From the NCBI RefSeq assembly GCF_024054565.1, contig NZ_JAMXLR010000015.1, forward strand, positions 62,001 through 126,000: a stretch of DNA of 64,000 bases, read 5' to 3'. The position numbers were made by a program, and so were the translations under genes. This DNA comes from Aeoliella straminimaris. Lineage in GTDB: Bacteria > Planctomycetota > Planctomycetia > Pirellulales > Lacipirellulaceae. Positions 1-9,011 of the stretch are shown here, piece by piece (position 1 is the first letter of the stretch; each line of letters opens with the position of its first letter). Below the pieces are notes generated by a model that was given only the letters and a program-made list of their open reading frames with translations, was not told the origin of the DNA and searched no databases.

Positions 1-312
1 GTGACGATCACAGATATCCGCCAGCCCAGCGCGAATCGTCCAGCGGTTCTCGTGAGTACCGAAGCGAATCAACATATTGGCAACATCCGGTTTCTGGGTG
101 CCGACCAGCAAGACCTCGCCGCCCGACGCGTCTCCTGGCATCTGGTTACGAGCGCGAAGCTCGGCAACGAAAACGACACGGACTGGCGTTTTGCCGAGAA
201 GCCACCTGAGACCGTTGACCTGGAAGTTGACGAGTGGTTGGACGTCGCCACGGTGTTGGTGCCGATCGATGTCCGTGTAACGGTGGGGCTACCGCCGGTT
301 ACTGAGGAGTAA
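1..312 (+). CDS. Unknown small protein, possibly cut by the left edge
   Basis: The reading frame is open from the first base (GTG) to a TAA and encodes at least 103 residues. I recognise no family. The product is soluble-looking, with no membrane segment or signal peptide, and acidic towards the C-terminus. Because the frame is open at base 1, the true start may lie outside the window. The next gene begins 8 bp downstream on the same strand, so the two are probably cotranscribed. Confidence 0.5.
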   Translation: MTITDIRQPSANRPAVLVSTEANQHIGNIRFLGADQQDLAARRVSWHLVTSAKLGNENDTDWRFAEKPPETVDLEVDEWLDVATVLVPIDVRVTVGLPPVTEE

Positions 313-319
313 GTACGCT

Positions 320-1956
320 ATGAAACTCCTTCGCTTCCTCTACCCTTGGCGGTATTGGCTGCTGGCCTGGCTCATGGGCGTGGGGTTGATGTACCTCGTT
401 TCGTGGCCCGCCCGTCTGTATCGACTGGCGGACGACGAGATGTTTGAGGCGTCCAGCCACGATGGCACCTACCTGGCAACGCGGCAACTGAGACAGGATG
501 ACCCATCGGTGGGGATTGGTGCTACCCGCGAGAGAGACGCCAAGTTGCTGATCCGCAAGGCGTCCAGCGGGTGGTTGTATCGCACCATCGAGTCCGACTC
601 GGTGCGCATCTCGTCGGTGGAGTTCGCCAATCACGATTCGCACGTCGTGGCCCAGTGCGACGACCGCGTCGTCGCCTGGAATGTATCGACGGGCCAGCAG
701 ACCATGCCTGCAACTCCAGGGCACCTGCACTCCGTAACACGGGCGCCTGCAGACGCCCAGTGGGCCGTGATACTCCTTTCGGACGACCTCAGCGCAGCCG
801 AATGGAAACTTCGCTACAACGGTGTTGCGTTCGTGGACATAGCAAGCGGAGAGACCATCTCAACACTCCAGCCATTCAATCTTCACAAGGGGCCCTGGTC
901 CGTACCCGGTTTGGCGATCGCCCCGGACGGACAGCGGGCTGTTACAATTTCGCTCGCCCCCCAAGTGCAGGAAGATGAAGAGTCGCCGCTGCAATACACG
1001 GTTTGGGACACACGATCTGGCACCATCATCGGCAAGTTCGAAGACTCAAACGAAACGGACCCGTATAGCAGGAACGAAAGAATGTATCCGCGGAGTTGGA
1101 CCCTTTCCTCCGACTCGAAACAGCTGTGGTTGTTGTTCGCAGAATACTCTGAATTGTCAAACAAGGGCATCGCCTACCTGCATGCGTGGAACTTGGAAAC
1201 GCTTCGCCTCGAGAAGCGGCTGGTTGAGGAAACACGGGGAGATGTGCTGATTGCATTGGGGATGCCTACACGACATCGTTTCTCAGCGATCGCTTGCTCC
1301 TGGTGGAAACGACCACTGCCAAGTTCTTGCTGGAGGTCTCCGATGAGTCGCTATCCTGCATCGCCGTCGACGGCATGAGCAACGTCGTTTCGTCCGATGG
1401 TTCACTGTGGGCCAAGGAGGCTGGCGAGATCGTTGATGCCGCGCCGCCGTTTGCTTATCAAGTCAAAGGGCGGCGTTTGTCGGTTGTCAGCACCAGCAAC
1501 GGCGAAGAAGTAGCCAGCATCGCCGGACCAAGCGAGGAAGTCACCTCGCAAAGCGTGTTCGATCCATTGGGATTCACGTCCGATGGTCGCTACCTGGTCT
1601 ACGAGCAGTACCGCGACAGCAAGTGGGCCAAGGTGCGATCGACGCTGTCGGACCTGGTGAACTGGCGCACAACCGAGGCCGAGATGCGGCCGCTGGAGAT
1701 CCGCTGCCTGGAAGTGCAATCGGGGCGGACGCGACTGGTCGGCCTGCCGGTCCGCGACGTCGTCGCAGGCGGCGACATGCTGCCCGGCGACCGGATTAGA
1801 TGCGGCGACGAGGTGTGGGACGTACCGGGACACAAGCCGTGGCTAACGATCCTGCTGGTGCCGCTGGTGCCACTGTTGATTGCCTATCGCTTGATCGAAC
1901 GCCGGCGACGACGAACCAGCGGTACCACTGCCGCGAGCGTGGAGCCAGTCGCATGA
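320..1956 (+). pseudogene. Membrane-anchored propeller-like protein, frameshifted
   Basis: Two overlapping frames look like one gene. The first (320-1378) starts with a membrane segment at about residues 12-30 and continues with WD40-like beta stretches such as VAWNVSTGQQ and YTVWDTRSGTIIGKF. After about residue 314 it turns into low-quality sequence. The correct continuation is in the frame one base back, from 1261: it reads DAYTTSFLSDRLLLVETTTA, and ends with a second membrane segment (PWLTILLVPLVPLLIAYRL) and an Arg-rich tail. Adding one G to the GGGG run at 1258-1261 restores one 545-residue protein. It is either a recent inactivation or a homopolymer sequencing error. The function is unknown; the family resembles WD40 proteins anchored in the membrane. 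Confidence 0.7.
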
Positions 1957-2169
1957 GGGCGCGTGAGAAAGCGAAACTCTCCACCGCCACTTCTCGAAGC
2001 TCGCTCCCCGAACCCGCACCGCACCGGCGGCGGGCGGGCTCAGGAGTGGGCCGTCCCCCATGAACTCTCACTGCTTGCACGTGCCCGACAATTGGGACGG
2101 CACATCCCCTGAATTTGCGAGTGCGAGTCGACCGTTTCATCATCGGTACAACGTCGGCCGCTTGATATT

Positions 2170-2181
2170 ACCCCTAGGGGT
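2170..2181. promoter_or_regulatory. Perfect 12-bp palindrome, candidate operator
   Basis: ACCCCTAGGGGT is a perfect palindrome, flanked on both sides by the direct repeat GATATT (2163-2168 and 2182-2187). It lies 75 bp upstream of the LuxR-type gene, inside the otherwise empty stretch 1957-2256. A self-regulating operator is an inference. I see no convincing gene in the rest of this 300-bp stretch; a 60-codon ORF there has no supporting feature. Confidence 0.45.
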
Positions 2182-2256
2182 GATATTTGCCCCCCACAGA
2201 GGTATATTCGCGGTGGTGGAGCGTCGCTTCGAGCCCGAATAACTTGCCTAGTCCCT

Positions 2257-3054
2257 ATGTCTGACTCCACCCCTGATCTCATCCCCACCGAAGACGCGGT
2301 GGCCGCCGTAAAACTGCTGGGAGAAGTCGCCGGGCACGAGGGCGACGTCAACGCCCGCAAGCGACTGCTGATGCACCGTCTGCAGGAGTTCACCGGCGCT
2401 GATGGCTGGCTGTGGTCGGTCACGTTTCGCGACGCGTCGAACAACCGCCCCATGTCGGTGGGCGTGATTCACGAGGGCCTGACCGACGAGCAGTTCAGTG
2501 GCTGGGTCGAAGCCTCCCAGGTGGCCAAGCCCCGCCCGCCCGAAGACCCGCCGCTGGGCGAGGAGCTAGCGAAGGGAAAGCACTACACGCGGACCCGCCG
2601 GCAACTAGTGACCGATCCCGATTGGTATGGCAACGCGACGGTCAAGAAGTATCGCCTTGATCGCGGCATCGACGACTTCCTGTACAGCATCTACCCACTG
2701 GGCGGCGACGACATGTGCAGTGCCATTGGCCTGTTCCGCCATGTGGACCGCGAGCCTTTCACCGATCAACACCGCCGGGTGACGCATATCATTCTGTCAA
2801 ACGTCGAGTGGCTGCACTTCGCCGGCCTGCCCGAACACCGCGAGAACGCGGTGCCGCAGCTTACTCCCACCCAGCGGATGGTGCTGGTCTACTTGCTGGA
2901 AGGTCGCCGCCGCAGCGATATTGCTGCGCTATTGCACGTATCGGAAAACACGGCCAAGGTTCACATTCGCAACGTGCTGCGTTTCTACGACGCCAAAGAC
3001 CAACTGGAACTGGTATGCAAATTCCGTGCGGGCGATGGCCAGGATGTAGCTTGA
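2257..3054 (+). CDS. LuxR-type helix-turn-helix regulator
   Basis: A 265-residue protein. Residues 202-258 form a LuxR/GerE-type DNA-binding domain: LTPTQRMVLVYLLEGRRRSD is followed by the recognition-helix stretch VSENTAKVHIRNVLRFYDAK. The N-terminal 190 residues are a soluble, GAF-like sensor region without a phosphoacceptor receiver signature, so a small ligand or a partner protein rather than a histidine kinase may control it. That part is inference. It is a single gene with its own upstream region. The target genes are unknown; the palindrome upstream suggests autoregulation. Confidence 0.8.
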   Translation: MSDSTPDLIPTEDAVAAVKLLGEVAGHEGDVNARKRLLMHRLQEFTGADGWLWSVTFRDASNNRPMSVGVIHEGLTDEQFSGWVEASQVAKPRPPEDPPLGEELAKGKHYTRTRRQLVTDPDWYGNATVKKYRLDRGIDDFLYSIYPLGGDDMCSAIGLFRHVDREPFTDQHRRVTHIILSNVEWLHFAGLPEHRENAVPQLTPTQRMVLVYLLEGRRRSDIAALLHVSENTAKVHIRNVLRFYDAKDQLELVCKFRAGDGQDVA

Positions 3055-3563
3055 AGCATCCGTCGGCGCAGTGAACTACTTCGATTCCCGTACTTTCGTG
3101 AGCCAACTTTCTTGGAATTTTCATAGCGCCGCGCATTCGTACTAGCACCATGCGGTGCAGCTTCTTGCATCATCTCGGCAACTTCTTTCGTACCCCGATT
3201 GGGGAACGTTCACGGAATGGCGGGTGGCGTTTAGAATTCGACTTACGTTGCTGGACCCGGTTCCATTTGCGTCGCCGGAACCGAGAAGAGGCAACCGACT
3301 CCTTCTCCCCGTAGGGAGTCAGCGCAGGGCGGCTCCGGCCGCTCTGCGTTTTTCTACTTGGGCGCCGCCCTTCGCCACTCTGAGCAGCTTTGCTACAGAA
3401 TTCCGACGACCACTCAGACGGGGCGTCGCAAAACAATCACGGAATAGTTACCGCGGGGGGCGTCGAAAAAAAGTCGTCGGAAAAGCTTGACGCCCGCCGC
3501 GAGTGCCAATACATTGACACCTGCTAATCCAATAACACCCGCGAGCACAAGGAACCATCATCC
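3055..3563. other. Intergenic stretch, terminator inside
   Basis: About 510 bp without a convincing gene. It holds the terminator at 3323-3353 and, just before it, a small GACTCC/GGAGTC inverted repeat around 3297-3320. The long ORF at 3155-3490 is Arg/Pro-rich with no recognisable feature and runs through the hairpin, so I do not accept it. The promoter of the BlaI gene is expected in the last 200 bp. Confidence 0.5.
3323..3353 (+). terminator. Intrinsic terminator
   Basis: An 11-bp stem, CGCAGGGCGGC with GCCGCTCTGCG (one G-U pair), closes a TCCG loop and is followed by TTTTT. It is 270 bp beyond the LuxR-type stop codon, so it may end that transcript or a short RNA from the intergenic stretch. 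Confidence 0.75.
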
Positions 3564-3956
3564 ATGGCGGGCAGGAAGAAACTACCTCGGGAACTTGCGC
3601 CCCGGGAAGAACAGATCATGCAAGTGGTCTATCGCTTGCAAAAAGCGTCGGTCGCCGAGGTACGCGAGCAGCTCAGCGATCCCCCCAGTTACTCCGCGGT
3701 TCGCACGATGCTGGGCCAATTGGAGCGAAAAGGTTACGTGCGCCGCGACCGCAGCGAGGTGACGCACCTGTACTTGCCCGTAAAGTCGCGCAAGACGGCT
3801 GGGCTGTCGGCTTTGCGGCGGCTGATCGAGACGTTTTACCCTCAATCTACGGGCGACGCCTTGGCCGCGCTCATCGACGACTCGGCCAAGAAGCTCACCG
3901 ATGAAGACATCGATCGACTGGAAGAAGCCATTCGCCGCGTCCGTAAGGGAGAATGA
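3564..3956 (+). CDS. BlaI/MecI-family transcriptional repressor
   Basis: 130 residues. The N-terminal winged helix has the BlaI/MecI/CopY pattern: ELAPREEQIMQVVYRLQKAS, then VREQLSDPPSYSAVRTMLGQ, then LERKGYVRRDRSEVTHLYLP. The C-terminal half is the helical dimerisation part in which BlaR1-type proteases cleave. The stop codon is 4 bp before the start of the M56 membrane protein, with the ribosome site AAGGGA inside its last codons, so the two form one operon. By family precedent it represses its own operon until the membrane partner triggers its loss. There is no beta-lactamase nearby. Confidence 0.93.
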   Translation: MAGRKKLPRELAPREEQIMQVVYRLQKASVAEVREQLSDPPSYSAVRTMLGQLERKGYVRRDRSEVTHLYLPVKSRKTAGLSALRRLIETFYPQSTGDALAALIDDSAKKLTDEDIDRLEEAIRRVRKGE

Positions 3957-3960
3957 AACC

Positions 3961-6900
3961 ATGCTCAGCACCTTGTTCGAATCTTCTGCGTTGTGGGCCA
4001 TCGCTGGCAGGTCGTTCGTTCTGCTGGTGGTTACGGCCACCGCGGCCTTGCTGCTACGACGTCGCTCGGCGGCCGTGCTGCATGGCATCTGGGCGCTCGG
4101 CCTGGCAGGCTGCCTGGCGTTGCCGTTGGTGAGTTTCACGTCGCCGCGGTGGTCGCTGCCGGTGCTTCCCACCACGGCTGGCGACTCCATGGATGCCACC
4201 CAAACACTGCCCGTACGTCCGCCGGCTCGTAGCGCCGCGCCCACTGGGCCGCGCCGAGTCGATGCATCGCTCGCACCACAAACTCCACCCAAACCAGCGA
4301 CGGCCGAGCCCCCGCAGCGAGTCAAAGCAACGCCAGTACGCGAGCGGGAACGGGCTGCTGCTCCCGGTGCCCGCTTGTCGCAGCGACAATGGCTCACGTT
4401 CGGTAACGTGGTCATCGCGGTCTGGGCCACGGGCATGCTGGGTGTGCTGCTGCACCTGATGGTTCAGGCATGGCGTGCCCACGCCAGGCTCCACCGGGCG
4501 ACCGACGTGCACGATCCCGCCTGGAGCGAACCGAGCAGGCTGGCTGCCCAGCGACTCGGTCTGCGGGGGCCGGTGCCACTGAAGCGGTACGGTGGGGAAC
4601 TAACTCCCATGGTGATCGGTTTCTGGCAGCCCACGATCCTTCTGCCCGCAGACTCGGACTGCTGGCCGGCCGCACAACGCCAACAAGTGCTATTGCACGA
4701 ACTGGCGCACGTGCAACGTCGCGATGTGCTGACCCAGTACATGGCCACACTGGCGTGCGCGGTCTATTGGTTCAATCCGCTGGCCTGGTGGGCCGCCATG
4801 CAGATGAAGCGGCTCCGCGAAATTGCCTGCGACGATGCCGTGGTAACGCATACGGGCGTGCCGGCCGACTATGCGGAGATGCTGCTGGGTGTCGCCAAGC
4901 GTTACCGCTCGCAATCCATCGCCGGAGCGGTTGCCATGGCCAGGTCGAACAATGTGGAGGGCAGAATTGCCGCCATCCTCAGCTCCACGCGCAGCCGCGT
5001 GCTACTCACCAAACGCACCGTGCGGTACTTGGCGGCGTCGGCCCTGGTGGCGGCGGTGATGGTGGGCAGCTGCCAGCTCAGTTCGCGGGCAGACGAGACG
5101 CCCGCGACGCCGGCCGAGGAGCCCGCTACAGAGTCCCAAAAGCCCACCGACCTCGCCGACTCGGACAAACAGTCGATCACGATTCGGCTACTCGACGAAT
5201 CAGGCCAGCCACTGGCTGGTGCGAAGGTCTTCGCGAACTCGGTTCGGCCTCCCGACTCCGAAGGCGAAAGGATCGTCAACCAAGACCTGGTTGCCGACGA
5301 TAATGGCACTGTCTCCTTGCCGATCAACCGCCAGCAAGACACGGTCAAGCTTTGGGCGTGGGCACCTGGGATGGTATCGGAGTTTGTGTGGCTCAACCGC
5401 AGCCCCGAAGAACTTGATTTGCAACTTCCCGGCGAATTCGAGTTCCGTCTGGCTCGAGGAAGCACCATTGGTGGGCAGGTCGTAGACGAAAAGGGCCACC
5501 CCATTGCTGGAGTGCACGTCCGCGTGCAGGCCAACGATGAAGTTTCTTACAGCGAGGAGTCTGAGTTCGACAAAAAGCCGGTTGTTAGCGACTGGCTGAC
5601 CGACTCGTTTTATCAGCCAACCATCAAGACGGATGAGCAAGGGCGGTGGCAACTCGGAAACGCCCCCGGCCCGCACGACAATCACGACTACGAGTTCCAG
5701 GTGAAGTTAGAACACCCCGGCTACACCAGCGATACCAAGTGGGGCGGTATTCAACGCGAGCAGGGAATCACCGCCGAGCAACTGCGATCGGGGGAAGCGA
5801 AGTTCGTGATGACTTGCGGTACAGCTATCGAAGGAAAAGTCGTCGGTCCCGACGGTAAACCTGTCACCAACGGCTGGGTTGTCTGGAACGACGAATCCTA
5901 TTTCACCCAGGGCGATTGGGAGACCGGCATCGGCGAACAAGGCAACTTCGCGACTCCGCAGCTCCCGTCCGGCGAATATCCGATCATCGTGATTGCTCCA
6001 GGCTACGCCGCCCAGCGACGTGTGGTGCGAGTCGAACCCGGCATGGCCCCGCTCGAGTTTAAGTTGCAGCCTGGCAACCGTATTGAAATCCACATTGTCG
6101 ACGACCAAGGCGCGGCCATCCCCAAAGCCGGTGTATACCTCGGCGGCATGAGCGGCCGAAAGACTTGGAATGGCACCAACTCGCTCTATAACCAAGGCCG
6201 ACCGGGCGTGGAGTATGGTATTCCTCGCAAGGCCGACGAACAGGGCGTGTACGTCTGGGATTGGGCACCGAACGGCGGCGTTCGGTACGACATCGGAGCT
6301 ATTGGCTTCGCTGGCCAGTCGGTGACGCTCGTGCCTAAGAGCGAACCGCACGTGGTTCGACTTGCCCCGGCACGCGTTGCCGTAGGTCTGGTAACCGAAT
6401 GCGAAACGGCTGAACCGATCCCGGAGTTCTTGGCAATGCCTGTGATCGTGTTCGGCGAGAACAACTATGCCACGCGGTTCACCGACAGAAAACAGGGTAG
6501 CCACGGCCGCTACGAGTTGCCGCTCACCGGCAGCGGCGATCCTGATGTGCCCTATCGTGTCCGGTTCGAAGCCGATGGGTACCGCTCGGTGGTATGCGAG
6601 CGCTTGTTTGGCCCCACCGATGGACGAGCCGAGCTCGACGTAGCGCTCGAACCGATGCCGGCGCGGAAAGGGCGGGTGGTCGATGCTGATGGCAACCCGG
6701 TCGCTGGCGCCTTGATCCAACAGGCATCGCCAACAGACATCCCCTATGCACGGAATGGCTCGCCGAATTCTTACGACGCGCGACCTCTCCGAACCGACGC
6801 CGATGGAAACTTTGAGATCCGCGCTACCAGCGAACCGGTGCTCGTTCGCGCCTATCATGACCTCGGTTTTGCCGAAGTCGACTTCGCTCCCGACGAAGAG

Positions 6901-8049
6901 AGCTTTGGCGAGTTGAAGCTCGCGCCCTGGGCCACCCTCTCTGGCCAACTCCTCCAAGCGGGCCGCCCGGTTCCCAACCAGGGCGTGCAGTTCTGGCCCA
7001 ATGCCCAGCGTGACCTCAACAAACCCCATTTCCAGGATGGCTACGGTGCCCTGACCGACGCAGATGGACGCTTCCAGTTCGACCGCATTCCACCCGTCAG
7101 CGGTAACCTCAAGGCCTACTTAGGTCCGTGGGATGATTCGCCGCTGTCGTCCAGCCAGTCGGTGCCGTTAGAACTGCGCCCCGGCGAACATCTCGACGTC
7201 GACTTAGGTGGCGAAGGCACAACGCTCACAGGACGCGTCGTGGCCACGGGCCGCGACAACGAGCAGCTCAGCAAGCAATGGTCGATCAACTACCTGGTGA
7301 GTCGCGACCGAGGTATAGAATACCCCGCCGAGGCACCTCCGCTTAGCTTCGATCCCGCTGGTCCGCTCCAAGCCGATTGGTTGCAACGCAACAACTTCGA
7401 TACATGGCTCGGCACTCGATCCAACTACTTCGTGAAACTGGCCGACGACGGCCAACTCGCCATCCATGGCGTCGAGCCCGGTGAATACGACCTGGTGATC
7501 CAGCTGTACGAGGAGCCCGCCGGCTGTCTGGTTGAGACCATCGGCGAGCGGGTCGTGCCGATCACCGTTACGGCGGACGACGTCGCCCAAGGCCAAGTCG
7601 ACATCGGCGACATTGACATCGAGTGTCGCAGCGGGCCGCGGGTGGGATCCGACATGCGGGCGTTCAAGATCACCGACGACCAGGGGCGGTTGCGGCTGGT
7701 CAACGACCTGGAGGGCAAATACGTATTGCTGCACGCCTGGGCCACGTGGTGCGGGCCGTGCATCGAGTCGATGCCACAGCTCAAGGCCGCGGTCGACGAG
7801 CATTCCGAATCGCCGCTGGTGGTGGTGGGACTCAACCTGGACGACGACAAAGCCGCGGCCCAGAACGTGGCCAAGGACCAAGGACTCACCTGGTCGCAGA
7901 ACTACCTAGGATCCGAGTCGGACCTGGCGCGACAGATGGCCATCAGCACGGTGCCCGCCTACTACTTGATTGGTCCCGACGGGAAACTCGTCGGCTCGGC
8001 CAACGCGTGGCAGGCAATGGAGAAGCTGCTGAACCAGCACCTCGAATAG
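3961..8049 (+). CDS. M56/BlaR1-like membrane protease with repeat modules and thioredoxin domain
   Basis: About 1362 residues. I chose ATG 3961 (AAGGGA upstream, just after the BlaI stop) over an earlier in-frame ATG inside the BlaI gene. The N-terminus has several membrane segments and an M56 zinc protease motif, HELAH (residues 246-250), with a following EIACDDAVV helix. After a last membrane segment near residue 360 comes a long exported part with carboxypeptidase-regulatory-like beta-sandwich repeats (patterns such as GQPLAGAKVF, GHPIAGVHVR, GNPVAGALIQ). The C-terminus is a TlpA/AhpC-like thioredoxin domain with WCGPC (Cys1264 and Cys1267). Classical BlaR1 instead ends in a penicillin-binding sensor domain, which is missing. 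The sensed signal is unknown; redox or cell-wall stress is a guess. Confidence 0.85.
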   Translation: MLSTLFESSALWAIAGRSFVLLVVTATAALLLRRRSAAVLHGIWALGLAGCLALPLVSFTSPRWSLPVLPTTAGDSMDATQTLPVRPPARSAAPTGPRRVDASLAPQTPPKPATAEPPQRVKATPVRERERAAAPGARLSQRQWLTFGNVVIAVWATGMLGVLLHLMVQAWRAHARLHRATDVHDPAWSEPSRLAAQRLGLRGPVPLKRYGGELTPMVIGFWQPTILLPADSDCWPAAQRQQVLLHELAHVQRRDVLTQYMATLACAVYWFNPLAWWAAMQMKRLREIACDDAVVTHTGVPADYAEMLLGVAKRYRSQSIAGAVAMARSNNVEGRIAAILSSTRSRVLLTKRTVRYLAASALVAAVMVGSCQLSSRADETPATPAEEPATESQKPTDLADSDKQSITIRLLDESGQPLAGAKVFANSVRPPDSEGERIVNQDLVADDNGTVSLPINRQQDTVKLWAWAPGMVSEFVWLNRSPEELDLQLPGEFEFRLARGSTIGGQVVDEKGHPIAGVHVRVQANDEVSYSEESEFDKKPVVSDWLTDSFYQPTIKTDEQGRWQLGNAPGPHDNHDYEFQVKLEHPGYTSDTKWGGIQREQGITAEQLRSGEAKFVMTCGTAIEGKVVGPDGKPVTNGWVVWNDESYFTQGDWETGIGEQGNFATPQLPSGEYPIIVIAPGYAAQRRVVRVEPGMAPLEFKLQPGNRIEIHIVDDQGAAIPKAGVYLGGMSGRKTWNGTNSLYNQGRPGVEYGIPRKADEQGVYVWDWAPNGGVRYDIGAIGFAGQSVTLVPKSEPHVVRLAPARVAVGLVTECETAEPIPEFLAMPVIVFGENNYATRFTDRKQGSHGRYELPLTGSGDPDVPYRVRFEADGYRSVVCERLFGPTDGRAELDVALEPMPARKGRVVDADGNPVAGALIQQASPTDIPYARNGSPNSYDARPLRTDADGNFEIRATSEPVLVRAYHDLGFAEVDFAPDEESFGELKLAPWATLSGQLLQAGRPVPNQGVQFWPNAQRDLNKPHFQDGYGALTDADGRFQFDRIPPVSGNLKAYLGPWDDSPLSSSQSVPLELRPGEHLDVDLGGEGTTLTGRVVATGRDNEQLSKQWSINYLVSRDRGIEYPAEAPPLSFDPAGPLQADWLQRNNFDTWLGTRSNYFVKLADDGQLAIHGVEPGEYDLVIQLYEEPAGCLVETIGERVVPITVTADDVAQGQVDIGDIDIECRSGPRVGSDMRAFKITDDQGRLRLVNDLEGKYVLLHAWATWCGPCIESMPQLKAAVDEHSESPLVVVGLNLDDDKAAAQNVAKDQGLTWSQNYLGSESDLARQMAISTVPAYYLIGPDGKLVGSANAWQAMEKLLNQHLE

Positions 8050-8138
8050 CTCGCCCGGCAAGCCACTATAGAAACAGTCGCGGCGAACCACGATGGCCCG
8101 CCGCAACTGTTGTCTAATCGTTGGCTTCGATTCGTGCT

Positions 8139-8855
8139 TTACTTGCGACGAATCGTCAGGCACGACAGGCCCAGCAGGGTCAGCAGCATCGTGGAGGGCT
8201 CGGGCACAGTCACCGCCACGCCCGGCGAGGCCACGTCCGGCACCGTGGCGTTGCCAATGTCGGTGTTCACCAGCAGCGCCGAATAAGCGCCGTCGACACC
8301 GGCGGTCGAGGTTCCCCAGTTGTTACCCAGGTCGTTGGCCACCGAATCGTAACCACCCGGCAGCAGGTAGATGCTCGCGCCGTTACCCGAAGGCCAACCG
8401 CTGGTGCCGTTCTCGTAGTTCACAGCGTCGACCAGCGTGTTGCTGGCGTCGAAGATGGCCGGCATCTCGTTGGTATCGCTGGCACCGTTGGCAAGGCTGA
8501 TGCCAGTGTTCGCGCCTTCGACCAGATAGTTGATCACTTGGATGCCATCGCCCCAGATCGATTGGAACGTCGCGGCTTCCTGACCCGTGATCACGGCCGA
8601 GGCGCCCGCGGCCAGCGAGGTGCCAGCGGCGAAAGGGTCGGAGTAGGAGCCATCCTGGTCGTCGCCGTAGATCCAGCCACTGAGGTCGACGGTCGAGTCG
8701 CCGGTGTTGGTAATCTCCACCCACTCGGTCACGCCGCTTTCGCTGCCGTTCAGGTTGTAGAAGATTTCAGAAATAATCACCTCCCCGCACGCGGGCGAGG
8801 CCAATAGGGCGGCCAGGGCCGCGAAACATAGTGTCTTCACAAGTCGCACTTTCAT
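8139..8855 (-). CDS. Lamin-tail-domain protein with PEP-CTERM anchor
   Basis: 238 residues, starting at the ATG whose product opens with a signal peptide (MKVRLVKTLCFAALAALLAS, then ACGEV). The mature part begins with a lamin-tail-like fold: VIISEIFYNLNG, WVEITNTGDSTVDLSGW, then GDDQDGSYSDPF. It ends with a PEP-CTERM sorting signal: VPEPST, a hydrophobic stretch and a basic tail IRRK. By family precedent it is exported, handled by an exosortase (none in this window) and displayed on the surface. It is on its own, facing away from the M56 gene and converging with it. A longer upstream reading frame exists but would bury the signal peptide. Confidence 0.85.
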   Translation of the reverse strand: MKVRLVKTLCFAALAALLASPACGEVIISEIFYNLNGSESGVTEWVEITNTGDSTVDLSGWIYGDDQDGSYSDPFAAGTSLAAGASAVITGQEAATFQSIWGDGIQVINYLVEGANTGISLANGASDTNEMPAIFDASNTLVDAVNYENGTSGWPSGNGASIYLLPGGYDSVANDLGNNWGTSTAGVDGAYSALLVNTDIGNATVPDVASPGVAVTVPEPSTMLLTLLGLSCLTIRRK

Positions 8856-9011
8856 CTGGAGGGGAAGGACGTCAAAACAAACCGACGCCTGGCCGCGGTG
8901 GCCAAAGCAACGGGAAGATAGCGGCCGTACGTTAAGCAGGTGTGAAGAACTGAAGAAGCCGGTCGCCTCGCTGCGCTGGGCGCCGGCGGGAGCCCGCAGC
9001 AACAACAGCGT

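Noticed and set aside
2060..2242. 60-codon ORF before the LuxR-type gene
   Set aside because: It runs through the palindrome at 2170 and has no recognisable feature.
3155..3490. 111-codon ORF
   Set aside because: It runs through an intrinsic terminator and has biased, Arg-rich composition.
5707..7029. A 440-codon ORF on the - strand
   Set aside because: It is a shadow of the M56-thioredoxin gene on the + strand. It has no family features, and the + strand protein is well supported.
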